Numbered from the stretch's first letter, positions 1 to 7,403 are shown. The stretch: DNA of 37,490 nt from Streptomyces megasporus (GCF_000718985.1 NZ_JODL01000036.1:1-37490), one strand, 5' to 3'. Numbers and translations are program-made. The notes: generated by a model from the letters alone, not told the origin.

Positions 1-132
1 GAAACCTTTCTGCTCGGCGAGGTCGCGGACGGCGGCGTACGATCCGGCGAAGCCGATCGCCGCGATCACCATCGCCCCGGCCACGACCACGCCGATGAGC
101 GTGCGATGGGCTCGGGTCAGGCGCTGCCCCAC
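1..132 (-). CDS. DUF2637/Spd-like membrane protein, N-terminus only
   Basis: A minus-strand reading frame runs off the left edge, so only about 44 N-terminal residues are visible. A GTG at 132 is preceded at good distance by GAAGGA. After a basic segment (QRLTRAHRT) comes one long hydrophobic helix (LIGVVVAGAMVIAAIGFAGSY) and then AAVRDLAEQKGF. This pattern resembles the first transmembrane helix of DUF2637 proteins, which in Streptomyces plasmids and integrative elements are often linked to transfer or plasmid spread. The frame stays open upstream of the GTG but offers no better start. The family call is from memory and rests on one helix. Confidence 0.5.
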   Translation of the reverse strand, partial: MGQRLTRAHRTLIGVVVAGAMVIAAIGFAGSYAAVRDLAEQKGF

Positions 133-390
133 GAAGTGGTCCTTCTCCTGTGTCGTTTCGCCCGCCTGGGTCGAGCTTCGGCTCCCGCTGGTGCCGGGAT
201 CCTCAAGCGCGTGCCGACTGATGTGCCGTGAGCATCTTGGCGCGTGCCTGGAGGTCTCCGCATCCTCGGTACCAGGGTGGGTGGCGTCAGGCTTGTGTCG
301 GGTATCAACCGAACTCTGGCCATGCCGCGAGAGGGAAATGTCCGTGCCCGCAAGCTGGGCCGGCCACGCGGCAGTTAGTAAGGTACCCGC

Positions 391-1545
391 ATGACTGTCC
401 AGTACGACCCGGAGAACCGGGAAAAGGTGGTTACCAAGCTGCCTGCCGCATTGCGGCGGGAACTCAAGGTTCGCGCCGCCCAGCTCGGTGTGGACATCAA
501 GGACGCCGTAACCGAAGGCATTCACGCCTGGCGGTCCCAGACTGAGCCGCTTCCCGCAGTGGACACCGCCGGTGCAGAGCCCTTCGCCACATACCTCCCG
601 GCGGGGCTGTACGCCACCTTCAAGGCCGACTGCACCGCCCGCGGCGTCGCCTACAACCAGGGCATGGCCCAGTCGATAAGGCTTTGGCTGGACGCCCACC
701 CGGCCCCCAGCCGCGTTCCGCGCCCGACCGGAGTCCGGAGAGTGATCTTCGGTAACCAGAAGGGAGGGGTCGGGAAGACGTCCACCTCGGCCGGAGTCGC
801 CCAGGCACTGGCAGAGATGGGCTACCGCACCTGCCTGATCGACTTCGACCCCCAAGGCCACCTGACCAAGCAACTTGGATACGACCTGTTCGACATCGAG
901 GCCCCCAGCCTGGCCAAGCACATGCTGGGTGAGACCAAGGGCGACCTGCGTGATCTGCTGGTCCCGATAGAGGACGCCAACTTCGGCGGCCGACTGTTCA
1001 TGCTGCCCGCATGCCGGGACGCTTTCCTCCTGGACGCGAAGCTAGCCACTAGCCGTCACGTGCGAGTGAAGGAAACCGCGCTGGAGAAGGCCCTGGCTCC
1101 GCTGGAGCAGGAATTCGACTTCATCATCGTCGACTGCCCGCCCAGCCTCGGCTACACCATGGACACGGCCCTGTACTACTGCCGCACTCGTGAAGGCGAA
1201 GAGCCGGGCACCTCCGGCATCTGCATCCCGGTGCTGGCCGAGGACTCCTCCGCCGACGCCTACGACATGCTCGACAACCAAATCCAGGACCTCATCGACG
1301 ACTTGGGCATCGTCATCAACTCGATCGGTTTCGTGGTCAACATGTACGACAGCCGCAAGGGCTACATCGCCACGTCCTCTCTGAACAGTTGGAAGGAGAT
1401 CGGCGACCCCCCGGTCATCGCCGTGATCCCCGAGTTGAAGGAGCAGCGCGAAGCGGTACGCCTGAAGCAGCCGCTGCTGTCCTACGCCCCCAACGGCGAG
1501 CAGTCCGAGGCCATGCGCACCATCGCCCGGAGGGTCGCCGCATGA
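391..1545 (+). CDS. parA: ParA-family partition ATPase with tandem RHH-like N-terminus
   Basis: Plasmid-segregation ATPase of the MinD/ParA superfamily, 384 residues. The deviant Walker A motif KGGVGKTS lies at about residues 124-131, followed by the switch segment LIDFDPQGH and the Walker B stretch FIIVDCPPS. Such ATPases bind nucleoid DNA when ATP-bound and move ParB-parS complexes. The first 105 residues are unusual: two successive beta-helix-helix-like segments (around 12-47 and 65-101) look like two ribbon-helix-helix units, suggesting that ParA binds its own promoter DNA as long-form plasmid ParA proteins do. The ATG is preceded by AAGG. The stop overlaps the parB start (ATGA), so the two are translationally coupled. 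The 258 bp upstream (133-390) should hold the promoter, but no operator stands out. Confidence 0.93.
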   Translation: MTVQYDPENREKVVTKLPAALRRELKVRAAQLGVDIKDAVTEGIHAWRSQTEPLPAVDTAGAEPFATYLPAGLYATFKADCTARGVAYNQGMAQSIRLWLDAHPAPSRVPRPTGVRRVIFGNQKGGVGKTSTSAGVAQALAEMGYRTCLIDFDPQGHLTKQLGYDLFDIEAPSLAKHMLGETKGDLRDLLVPIEDANFGGRLFMLPACRDAFLLDAKLATSRHVRVKETALEKALAPLEQEFDFIIVDCPPSLGYTMDTALYYCRTREGEEPGTSGICIPVLAEDSSADAYDMLDNQIQDLIDDLGIVINSIGFVVNMYDSRKGYIATSSLNSWKEIGDPPVIAVIPELKEQREAVRLKQPLLSYAPNGEQSEAMRTIARRVAA

Positions 1546-2804
1546 GCGTCGCAGACCGCCTGGGTAAGGGAAGTTCTTTCAACAGCGCTGGCCGCCGTAG
1601 CGCACGCGGCCGGGCCAAAGCCGTCGCCCAGGGAGACGTCCCGGCCTACGAACTGGTACGCATCCCGCTGGACGAAGTGTCGCCCACCCCCCTGAACCCG
1701 CGGCGGAACTTCGGCACAGACGAGGAAATGACCCGCTTCGGTGAAGAACTGCGGGCCGCTCAACTGGCCGCATGTGTCGTCGTCACCCGGGACGCCTACC
1801 TCAAGCTGTGGCCCGAGCAGGAACAGCAGATCGGCGAAGCCAAGTTCGTCCTCGTCAACGGAGAACGCCGCTACCGCAGTGCAGCTCATGTCGGGCTGGA
1901 CGCACTGGACTTCGTTATCCGCGACGATCTGGCGCCCTCCCGTGAAGAGTTCATCGACCACCTGCTCAAGGAAAACCTGGACCGGGAGGACTTCGACGTC
2001 ATCGAACGCGCCCGCGGTGTCCAGGAACTGGTCACGGCATGCAGCGAAGAATCGGAGGCAGGAGCCCGAACTCGTGCGGCCCAGCGATTGGGCAAGGACC
2101 GCTCCTGGGTGACCAACCAGCTCGCGCTGCTGCGGCTGCCGGAAGAGATCCAGGCCATGCTGAGCTCTGGAGAGATGCCGGAACGGGACGGGCGCCTCCT
2201 CGCCCGGTACAGCAAGGAGCATCCCGAACTGGGAGCGGCCGACTTGCTGGCCTACCTGCGAGAAACCAAGGAAGCGGAGGCACGTGCGCGTCAGCAGGAG
2301 AAGGCTCTTCTTCAGGCCGCCAAGCAGGCTGGCCTCCCCCCTGCCGCGCCACCCGCTGTGTTGTCCGCGGACAACACAGCGTCCCCGGCCCCATCCCCTG
2401 TCTCCCAGCAAGGCGCCCTCGCCCCGACGTTGTCCACGGACAACACGACTGCCGAGAAAAAGCAGACACGCGTTCCCTCGACCCGCACCGCGCCGAGCCC
2501 AACATCCACTCCACCGGCCACGGCCCCGACGCCGGCGTTGTCCACGGACAACACCGACACCTCCAATCGGAACCCCGACACCGCTGAGAACGCAGGCACG
2601 CGTACCACTGTCACAGCACCTCCAGCCGAGCAGGAGGAAAACGACGCCGTCACGGCCGCCCTCCGCACGCTCATGCGAGCGACCGAACACGACGCGGGGG
2701 TGCTGGCCGACACTCTGGGGCAGCACCTGTCTCAGGATGTCCTGACGGCACTGCTGCGGGAACTCCAGGCGTGGGTGAAGACGAGCGATGCCATAGCCTC
2801 GTAG
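1542..2804 (+). CDS. parB: ParB-family centromere-binding protein
   Basis: Partition protein of 420 residues; its ATG overlaps the parA stop. The ParB/Srx-type nucleotide-binding domain shows NPRRNF and the GERRYR box (VNGERRYRSA), followed by a helix-turn-helix segment (TRAAQRLGKDRSWVTNQLALL). In this family the protein loads on parS, spreads as a CTP-gated clamp and stimulates ParA. The region between the DNA-binding core and the C-terminal helices is a low-complexity Pro/Ser/Thr/Ala linker. Three LS(A/T)DNT peptides in it are encoded by the palindrome TTGTCCNCGGACAA, so the gene appears to carry its own centromere sites. The C-terminal 60 residues look helical and probably dimerise. Confidence 0.92.
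   Translation: MSVADRLGKGSSFNSAGRRSARGRAKAVAQGDVPAYELVRIPLDEVSPTPLNPRRNFGTDEEMTRFGEELRAAQLAACVVVTRDAYLKLWPEQEQQIGEAKFVLVNGERRYRSAAHVGLDALDFVIRDDLAPSREEFIDHLLKENLDREDFDVIERARGVQELVTACSEESEAGARTRAAQRLGKDRSWVTNQLALLRLPEEIQAMLSSGEMPERDGRLLARYSKEHPELGAADLLAYLRETKEAEARARQQEKALLQAAKQAGLPPAAPPAVLSADNTASPAPSPVSQQGALAPTLSTDNTTAEKKQTRVPSTRTAPSPTSTPPATAPTPALSTDNTDTSNRNPDTAENAGTRTTVTAPPAEQEENDAVTAALRTLMRATEHDAGVLADTLGQHLSQDVLTALLRELQAWVKTSDAIAS
2354..2381. promoter_or_regulatory. Candidate parS site 1 (inside parB)
   Basis: A perfect 28-bp palindrome centred on TTGTCCGCGGACAA (core 2361-2374), inside the parB linker, where it encodes LSADNT. It shares its core with three other sites in and just after parB. 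ParB binding is inferred from location and repetition; the motif is not the chromosomal Streptomyces parS (GTTTCACGTGAAAC). Confidence 0.65.
2429..2444. promoter_or_regulatory. Candidate parS site 2 (inside parB)
   Basis: GTTGTCC-AC-GGACAAC, two 7-bp arms around a 2-bp centre, encoding LSTDNT in the ParB linker. It is the second member of the TTGTCCNCGGACAA family, 69 bp after the first. Confidence 0.6.
2537..2552. promoter_or_regulatory. Candidate parS site 3 (inside parB)
   Basis: Identical 16-bp sequence to site 2 (GTTGTCC-AC-GGACAAC), again read as LSTDNT, 108 bp further on. The flanking codons differ from site 2, so only the palindrome itself is conserved. Confidence 0.6.
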
Positions 2805-2821
2805 AACAACGCTCGTCCTCA

Positions 2822-2859
2822 GCAGGCCCTGCTCCCGGGCTTACCGGGGCAGGGCCTGC
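2822..2859 (+). terminator. Hairpin terminator after parB
   Basis: Arms GCAGGCCCTGC (2822-2832) and GCAGGGCCTGC (2849-2859) pair perfectly and the stem continues inward by about three pairs. It begins 18 bp after the parB stop. There is no U-tract, which is common for Streptomyces terminators. Confidence 0.6.
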
Positions 2860-2873
2860 CTGCTTCCAGCCCT

Positions 2874-2901
2874 CTTGTTGTTGTCCGCGGACAACAACAA
2901 G
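2874..2901. promoter_or_regulatory. Candidate parS site 4 (downstream of parB)
   Basis: A perfect 28-bp palindrome with the core TTGTCCGCGGACAA (2881-2894) flanked by symmetrical TTGTTG/CAACAA arms. It lies in the convergent gap between parB and the minus-strand HEPN gene. As the only copy outside coding DNA it is the cleanest candidate centromere site. Confidence 0.65.
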
Positions 2902-2952
2902 GCGTAAACGTGTCCTCTTTCAAGGCGAGCGCGTTGGTCGAGAAATCAAGCG

Positions 2953-4248
2953 TCAGGGGCGGCGCGGCCAATGCAGAGAGAAGGGCACCCGCACCGGAGG
3001 CGGGGTGGTCGCGGTGATGGGTCCGAGAGCCCGAGCGGCTGCCTCCAGAGCCTGGGCGTGGTTACCAATGACGAGGGTGTGGGCGTGGCAGGCTTCACAG
3101 TCTCCGCGCGCCTGGTGTCCTGGGGAGCGGCTGACGTGGGAGCGGGCGTGGCCGAAGGCGTCGGTGGGGTAGTCGGCGCGGAGTGTGTACCAGGTGCCGG
3201 CACGTTCGCTGTGGTCGAGTCCGGCCGCCACCTGTGGGCGCATCGGAGGATAGGTGTGGCCGTCGTGGTGGCGGACCAGCAGGACGCGGTCGAGGTGGTC
3301 GCAGGTGTCGCTGCTCGGCTGGTGTTCTTCCAGCCACGCGGCGGCCTGCTGACGGCTGCCCGGTCCCCACAGCAGGTCAGCCGGGTACAGCGTGGTCTCG
3401 AAGCGGGCGTCGAACTCGAACAGGTACCGGTCCTCGTGCCGACCGATCTGGTGGACGGCGCGCAGTAGGAGGTATTCGCCGTCGTCGTTCCCGCTGGGGC
3501 CGGTGTGGAGGTTGTCGGCGCGGGTGATGCTGATGCGACCGCTGGGGTGCCAGCTGACGGCGATCACGTCGCGGGGTATCGGCGTGGGGTACAGGCGCCC
3601 GCCGGGCGTGGGTATCCCCCAGAGCCGGTTGATGATCTCAGCGAGGTCGTGGAGGGTTCGTGCGGCTTCCACCGGGCTGGTGGTGGAACTGTTGCCGTGC
3701 GCGATCTCGTTGCGCATACGGGCCAGGGTCTGCTCGAGGCGGCGGTTGCGCTGGCCGTGCAGCAGTCCCGCCCGGCGCGCCCAGGCGAGCAGGCTGGCCA
3801 GCATGCCGTTGAATGCCACGGCTCCGCAGGAGTCGACTTGGAGCTTTTCTCTTCGGTTGGTCGCTGTCTTGGCGATCGCCAAGACGTCGTCGTAGGTGTC
3901 GACGGTGACGGTGCGGGTGACACCGTCACGGTTGACGAAGGTGAGGGTGCCGGCGCAGTACTCCATGAAGCGGTCTCGTAGAGCCCGCTCGAGCATCAGC
4001 ATCGCGTGGCCGTCGACGAGGGTGTACTGGTAGTAGTCCAGGACGCCCAGGGCGTAGGCGCCGCGCAGCCGGTCAAAGCGCCGCCGTGTGCCGTCCGCGA
4101 CCTGCGGTGCCAGGTCGCAGTCGGCGATCTGCTCCTGCTGGAACTCCGCAGCGCTCTCGGGGGTGAGCCGCCCTCCGAAGCCGAAGGGATTGAACGCCAG
4201 GGTGAGTTCATCGGCCGCGCACAGTTCTTCCAGAGACTTGATCTTCAC
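2953..4248 (-). CDS. Hypothetical protein with HEPN-like RxxxxH motif
   Basis: Protein of 431 residues with no family I can name as a whole. The first half is mainly helical and ends in ARMRNEIAHGN (about residues 176-186). The R-x4-H pattern is the hallmark active site of HEPN domains, many of which are RNases in toxin, CRISPR and abortive-infection systems. The second half is mixed, with several His and Asp residues and CEACH, and is unassigned. I start at the GTG at 4248 because AAAGG precedes it; an in-frame start at 4338 would add 30 residues without a clear ribosome-binding site. It is convergent with parB and diverges from the origin region. No antitoxin-like partner is adjacent. RNase activity is inference from a short motif. 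Confidence 0.7.
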   Translation of the reverse strand: MKIKSLEELCAADELTLAFNPFGFGGRLTPESAAEFQQEQIADCDLAPQVADGTRRRFDRLRGAYALGVLDYYQYTLVDGHAMLMLERALRDRFMEYCAGTLTFVNRDGVTRTVTVDTYDDVLAIAKTATNRREKLQVDSCGAVAFNGMLASLLAWARRAGLLHGQRNRRLEQTLARMRNEIAHGNSSTTSPVEAARTLHDLAEIINRLWGIPTPGGRLYPTPIPRDVIAVSWHPSGRISITRADNLHTGPSGNDDGEYLLLRAVHQIGRHEDRYLFEFDARFETTLYPADLLWGPGSRQQAAAWLEEHQPSSDTCDHLDRVLLVRHHDGHTYPPMRPQVAAGLDHSERAGTWYTLRADYPTDAFGHARSHVSRSPGHQARGDCEACHAHTLVIGNHAQALEAAARALGPITATTPPPVRVPFSLHWPRRP

Positions 4249-4812
4249 CGTGGCACCTTTCGCTGGGCAACGGATCAGGATGCCTGATCGTGGGTGGCTC
4301 CACCCAGCGGTTTCCAAAACTTCGGGCACTCGGTTCACAGTGCGACCGAGGATGTACCACTTCCCTGGACCGGCTGCTGCTGTTTGCTTCTACAGCCGGG
4401 CCTTCATGGGCCCCACATGCGGCTCAGCCGACGAACGGAACCCCAGAGGTGGGCCAGGTGAGCGACGGCGTGCGGAGGCCACCGCAGCTGCGCGGCCGCC
4501 AGGCCGTGCAGCGGAACCCACCACCGGCATCAACCCCTCCATCCGATTTGTTCGTCACGGTCGACACCACCCGAGACTCAGCACCGCTGGTGCTGCCTAC
4601 GGTCCGCAGTTGCTTCGCGGAGCCGCACGCGAAGCGGCGCACGCCACTGACCTGCTCGGATTGCGCTGAGGGTGTGGCCCGGTGCCGGAGGACGAGAGCT
4701 GTCATGCGTGGGGGTTGCCACGGCGAGCGGCTTGGTGTATCACGCGCGCACGCTCTAGAGGATTGAGAGGCCGGCATCTTCGCAGGTCAGGAGCCTGGTT
4801 GGGGAGCGGGAG
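4249..4812. other. Gene-poor stretch before the origin
   Basis: About 560 bp between the HEPN gene start and the first origin repeat. Open frames exist on both strands, but they lack ribosome-binding sites and recognisable protein features. It probably holds the HEPN gene promoter; I see no clear promoter boxes, tRNA or repeat. Confidence 0.4.
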
Positions 4813-5017
4813 TATCACCCGGGGGTGATAAAGAGGGGCTGCGGTTATCACCCGGGGGTTATAGAACCCAGCGCTTTTGTGCACTGGGGGGACATTTTGT
4901 GGGCGGGAACGGCTTCGATCGACGCGGCGATTGTGCACCTGAGGGACATTCAGACCCCCGTACATGGATGATCAGCGCGATGCAAGAGGGGTTTGGTTTA
5001 TCACCCGGGGGTGATAA
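4813..5017. repeat. Palindromic iteron family A (3 copies)
   Basis: Copies at 4813-4830 and 4999-5016 are identical (TATCACCCGGGGGTGATA); the copy at 4846-4863 keeps the left arm but ends GGGTTATA. Each is two 8-bp arms around GG. The third copy extends to a 20-bp TTATCACC...GGTGATAA sequence. Dyad symmetry suggests binding of a dimer. Confidence 0.8.
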
Positions 5018-5068
5018 CGACACGCGGAATGTGCACCAGGGGGACATGAAAGTGCACCTGGGGGACAA
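4878..5068 (+). repeat. Directional iteron family B (4 copies)
   Basis: Copies at 4878-4895, 4932-4949, 5030-5047 and 5051-5068 all read on the plus strand and match TGTGCACCTGGGGGACAT with one to three changes. The last two start exactly 21 bp apart; the others are 54 and 98 bp apart. All share GTGCAC followed by a G-run and GACA. The final copy ends 55 bp before the first rep start codon. Confidence 0.8.
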
Positions 5069-5123
5069 TCGCGTATGCTGCCGCTGCCGGGTTCGATCAA
5101 GGTGTGAGGAGCCCACCCCCGCG

Positions 5124-5789
5124 ATGACTGCACAACCCCGCAAGCAGCCGCGACGACGCCCCGCGCCGTCTGCGCTGCCGCCTCCCCCACCCAGTGCGTT
5201 CCGGCAGCCCGGTGCCCTGCGGCGAGCGAACGTGGTCAACCTCCCCGACGGGTACCGGGCCGCAGTCGAGCCGCCGGTCACCAGCGACGGGTTCCTCGAC
5301 GGCGACTTCGTGATGGACAGCCAGGCCTTCCTGTGCTGGCTGGCGGACTACTACCGGGACGACATCGTCTCCCTGCGACTGATCATCCGCATGATGGGGA
5401 TGCAGAAGCCCGGCGGGACCGTCCACGCCACCCAGGTCCGACTGGCCGAGCTGCTGCGCGTGCGGCAGTCGCAGATCTCCCGCTCGCTGAAGGAGGCCGG
5501 CCGCATCGGACTGGTGGCCCGCATCAAGCCCGGGATCTACCAGTTGCACCCGCGGTTGTCGCTCAAGGGCGGCCGGGTGCCGGTCGAGCCGCGACCGGGT
5601 ATGCGAGCACAGGGCACACTGAAGGTCGACCAGCTATCGCTCTTGGACGCCATCGCGGACAATCTTGAACTGCCCGAGGTGTTCCGGGAACTGCGGAAGC
5701 TACCCGACCCGGCGAAGAAGCCGCTCCGGGAGGACAAGGCCCGCGCCCAGACCCGCCGGGCGCGTGAGACGAAGGATGGGACGTCATGA
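5124..5789 (+). CDS. Replication initiator-like winged-helix protein 1
   Basis: Protein of 221 residues with a basic, Pro-rich N-terminus and a central winged-helix segment: LRLIIRMMGMQKPGG, then LAELLRVRQSQISRSLKEAGRIGLV, then a wing ending GIYQLHP. The basic C-terminal tail is rich in Arg and Lys. Its place next to iteron-like repeats makes replication initiation the most likely role, by binding one or both repeat families. The ATG at 5124 follows AGGAG at a rather long distance; the frame is open upstream, but that would place the iterons inside the gene. The stop overlaps the next gene (ATGA). Two short overlapping rep genes recall the repI/repII arrangement described for the Streptomyces plasmid SCP2; orthology is not shown. 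Confidence 0.65.
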   Translation: MTAQPRKQPRRRPAPSALPPPPPSAFRQPGALRRANVVNLPDGYRAAVEPPVTSDGFLDGDFVMDSQAFLCWLADYYRDDIVSLRLIIRMMGMQKPGGTVHATQVRLAELLRVRQSQISRSLKEAGRIGLVARIKPGIYQLHPRLSLKGGRVPVEPRPGMRAQGTLKVDQLSLLDAIADNLELPEVFRELRKLPDPAKKPLREDKARAQTRRARETKDGTS

Positions 5790-6262
5790 CGATCGCCGTG
5801 GAGCAGCTGGCCCCCGATTACGTCTGGACGGCCAACAACGCCCTGGTCTTCACCCCGCGCGGGATGCCGCCGGCCGCCTACCCGGTGCTGCTGCACCTGC
5901 TGGGCCGCCAGGAGCCCGGCGGCCGCTGCCTGGTCACACACGGCACCATTGCCGAGGAGCTCGGCATCACCCGCTCCAAGGTGACCCGGGCCCTGCAACA
6001 CTTGGCTTTCGCCCGGATGGTGTGGAAGGAGGGCAACGGGGCCTACCGGCTCAGCCCGCTCATCGCCGGGTTCCGCACCCCCGCCGAGCAGCTCCAAGCC
6101 ATCGCGGGGATGGACGACGACGATCGTTTCGACCACCCCGACTTCCAGGAGCGGTACGAGGAGCAGATCGCCCAGCACGAGAGGGACAAGCAGCAGAAGG
6201 CCGCCCAGCGGCAGAGGCCGGTGGAGCCTCCCATCGACCTCGCTGCCCGCCGCAAACGCTGA
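5786..6262 (+). CDS. Replication initiator-like winged-helix protein 2
   Basis: Protein of 158 residues, translationally coupled to the gene before it. It repeats the same pattern: LLHLLGRQEPGG, then IAEELGITRSKVTRALQHLAFARMV, then GAYRLSP. The shared PGG, (L/I)AE-L, S-(I/V)-(S/T)-R-(S/A)-L and G-x-Y-x-L-x-P positions suggest the two genes are tandem paralogues. The C-terminus is an acidic then charged helix ending in a basic tail. It likely acts with protein 1 at the upstream origin. An alternative is that one of the pair is a repressor of the other, as RepL- or MarR-like winged helices also regulate transcription. Confidence 0.65.
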   Translation: MTIAVEQLAPDYVWTANNALVFTPRGMPPAAYPVLLHLLGRQEPGGRCLVTHGTIAEELGITRSKVTRALQHLAFARMVWKEGNGAYRLSPLIAGFRTPAEQLQAIAGMDDDDRFDHPDFQERYEEQIAQHERDKQQKAAQRQRPVEPPIDLAARRKR

Positions 6263-6268
6263 CCTACT

Positions 6269-6326
6269 CGGAGACGAGCGCGGTGCCGCACCCTGGGGGC
6301 AGGGTGCGGCACCGCGCTCGTCTCCG
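6269..6326. terminator. Strong terminator after the rep pair
   Basis: Arms 6269-6294 and 6301-6326 form a perfect 26-bp stem around a 6-nt loop, starting six bases after the second rep stop codon. It has no U-tract in either direction. It also insulates the rep genes from the convergent toxin-antitoxin operon. Confidence 0.8.
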
Positions 6327-6488
6327 GGTCGGAGCCGCTCAGTCCGCTTCCTGCCGGAGCGCTGGCCGCTTACGTGATCCACCGCAATCCAGAGCGACGG
6401 CTCAGTCCACACCGGGAAATCTGGGGGTGTCTTCCCCAAGAAGGCCGCAGGCTGTCGGTGAGGCCGGCAGGTGGGGTGGCGTGGTGCC

Positions 6489-6866
6489 TCAGCTGTCGGG
6501 AGTCCAGGCCTTCAGGGCCTTGGCGATGGCGCGGACGTCAAGCCGGCCGCTACCGACCTGGGCGACCAAGTCGGTAGCGTGGCCAGGGGGAACCTTCACG
6601 GGACGGCCGCCGGCGTGTAGGAACGCGGCCGCCACGGCGGCGGCGTACAGCTCATTGGAATGTTCCAAGGCCGGTAGTCGGACCAGGGACTGCAAAAGGG
6701 CTGCGGCGCGGTGGTGGGGCTCGGTGTAGACAGGGGTGCCCATCACTGTCGCGCAGTGCCGGGCGCGCGCGGCCTCCAGCGCGCCGTAGTCGACGATGTC
6801 CGGGTCGCCGGGCAGTTCCTGTTGCGCGACGGCCAAGAGCCAGGCGAGGTCGACGGCCAGGATCAT
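6489..6866 (-). CDS. Fic-like toxin component of a TA pair
   Basis: Protein of 125 residues resembling the Streptomyces proteins usually labelled fic-family toxin. It opens MILAVDLAWLLAVAQQELPG and carries LVRLPALEHSNELYAAAVAAAFLHAGG at the position where Fic/Doc proteins have the helix following HPFxxGNKR. Classical Fic/Doc enzymes AMPylate or phosphorylate targets such as EF-Tu using that motif. Here the HxFx(D/E)GNxR loop is not recognisable, so catalysis is doubtful or divergent. The start overlaps the antitoxin stop (ATGA on the minus strand), the usual arrangement for a coupled antitoxin-toxin pair that stabilises a plasmid. Confidence 0.7.
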   Translation of the reverse strand: MILAVDLAWLLAVAQQELPGDPDIVDYGALEAARARHCATVMGTPVYTEPHHRAAALLQSLVRLPALEHSNELYAAAVAAAFLHAGGRPVKVPPGHATDLVAQVGSGRLDVRAIAKALKAWTPDS

Positions 6867-7111
6867 GCGGCGTTGCCCTTGGTGGTGTGCGGACCGAAAC
6901 GGTCGGCGAACTCGGCGGCGTGCTCGACGATGAAGTCCCGGGCGCCCTCGACGAACCGGGCCCGGGTCACGTCGTCGGTGAGCATGCGCGCGGCGTACTC
7001 CTCGGCGGGCATCTGCTGGTTGGCGGCGAGCACCTGTAGCTGCTCGTAGACGTCTTCCGGGACGTTGACGCGCAGCTCGTGACCGTTGGTGTCCGGGTTC
7101 TGATCGCTCAT
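6863..7111 (-). CDS. Antitoxin-like DNA-binding protein (RHH-type)
   Basis: Protein of 82 residues. HELRVNVPEDVYEQLQVLAANQQMPAEEYAARML is a short strand followed by two helices, as in ribbon-helix-helix antitoxins, and the acidic/aromatic C-terminal half (VEGARDFIVEHAAEFADRFG) would be the toxin-neutralising tail. AGGAG lies six to seven bases before the ATG at 7111. It is the first gene of the operon, with the toxin overlapping it. In type II systems such antitoxins repress their own promoter; the 292-bp gap upstream would hold it, but I cannot point to a specific operator. Confidence 0.7.
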   Translation of the reverse strand: MSDQNPDTNGHELRVNVPEDVYEQLQVLAANQQMPAEEYAARMLTDDVTRARFVEGARDFIVEHAAEFADRFGPHTTKGNAA

Positions 7112-7202
7112 GGTGGTCTCCTGGCGGCTGGGAGAACAACGGACCTGGGCGCGGGGAGACGTGCGAGGTCGGGCCGCGCCTGGGCGGTTGTGGTGATACC
7201 GA

Positions 7203-7234
7203 GGCGCCCGGGCCGGTGGTCCGGGCGCCCTTTT
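7203..7234 (+). terminator. Hairpin with T-run between TA pair and tpg
   Basis: Arms GGCGCCCGG (7203-7211) and CCGGGCGCC (7221-7229), then CTTTT on the plus strand. The T-run favours plus-strand termination although both neighbouring genes are on the minus strand, so it may stop antisense transcripts or work in both directions by the stem alone. Confidence 0.4.
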
Positions 7235-7403
7235 CTGTTGATGTGTGATGTCACCGTAGCGAAATTCCCACTGGTGGAGATCCCCGAATGGCATTTCCAC
7301 ATCGAGGCAGGGACGCCGCTGGTAGCCAGCGCGGTCTTCCCCCACCTCCGGCACCAGCAAGACAGCCCTGAGAGCGGGGACCATGGGGCCGGTCCCTGCC
7401 CGG

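Larger units (their letters stand above)
4813..5068. other. Probable replication origin (two iteron families)
   Basis: A 256-bp non-coding segment directly upstream of two winged-helix Rep genes carries seven short repeats in two interleaved families: a palindrome related to TTATCACCCGGGGGTGATAA (three copies) and a directional 18-mer related to TGTGCACCTGGGGGACAT (four copies). Repeats of this kind next to a rep gene are the normal signature of an iteron-controlled plasmid origin. There is only modest local AT enrichment, around 4875-4900. The repeats may also act as operators for rep autoregulation. Confidence 0.7.

Noticed and set aside
2361..2894. TTGTCCNCGGACAA sites as SOS (LexA) boxes
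   Set aside because: Actinobacterial LexA boxes resemble GAAC-N4-GTTC; these differ and are confined to parB and its 3-prime flank.
4290..4766. 158-residue plus-strand gene upstream of the origin
   Set aside because: No ribosome-binding site, poor codon bias for this DNA and no recognisable features; it overlaps the 5-prime end of the HEPN gene frame.
4899..5123. N-terminal extension of the first Rep protein through the iterons
   Set aside because: The frame is open, but there is no ribosome-binding site, the peptide is compositionally odd and it would make the repeats coding.
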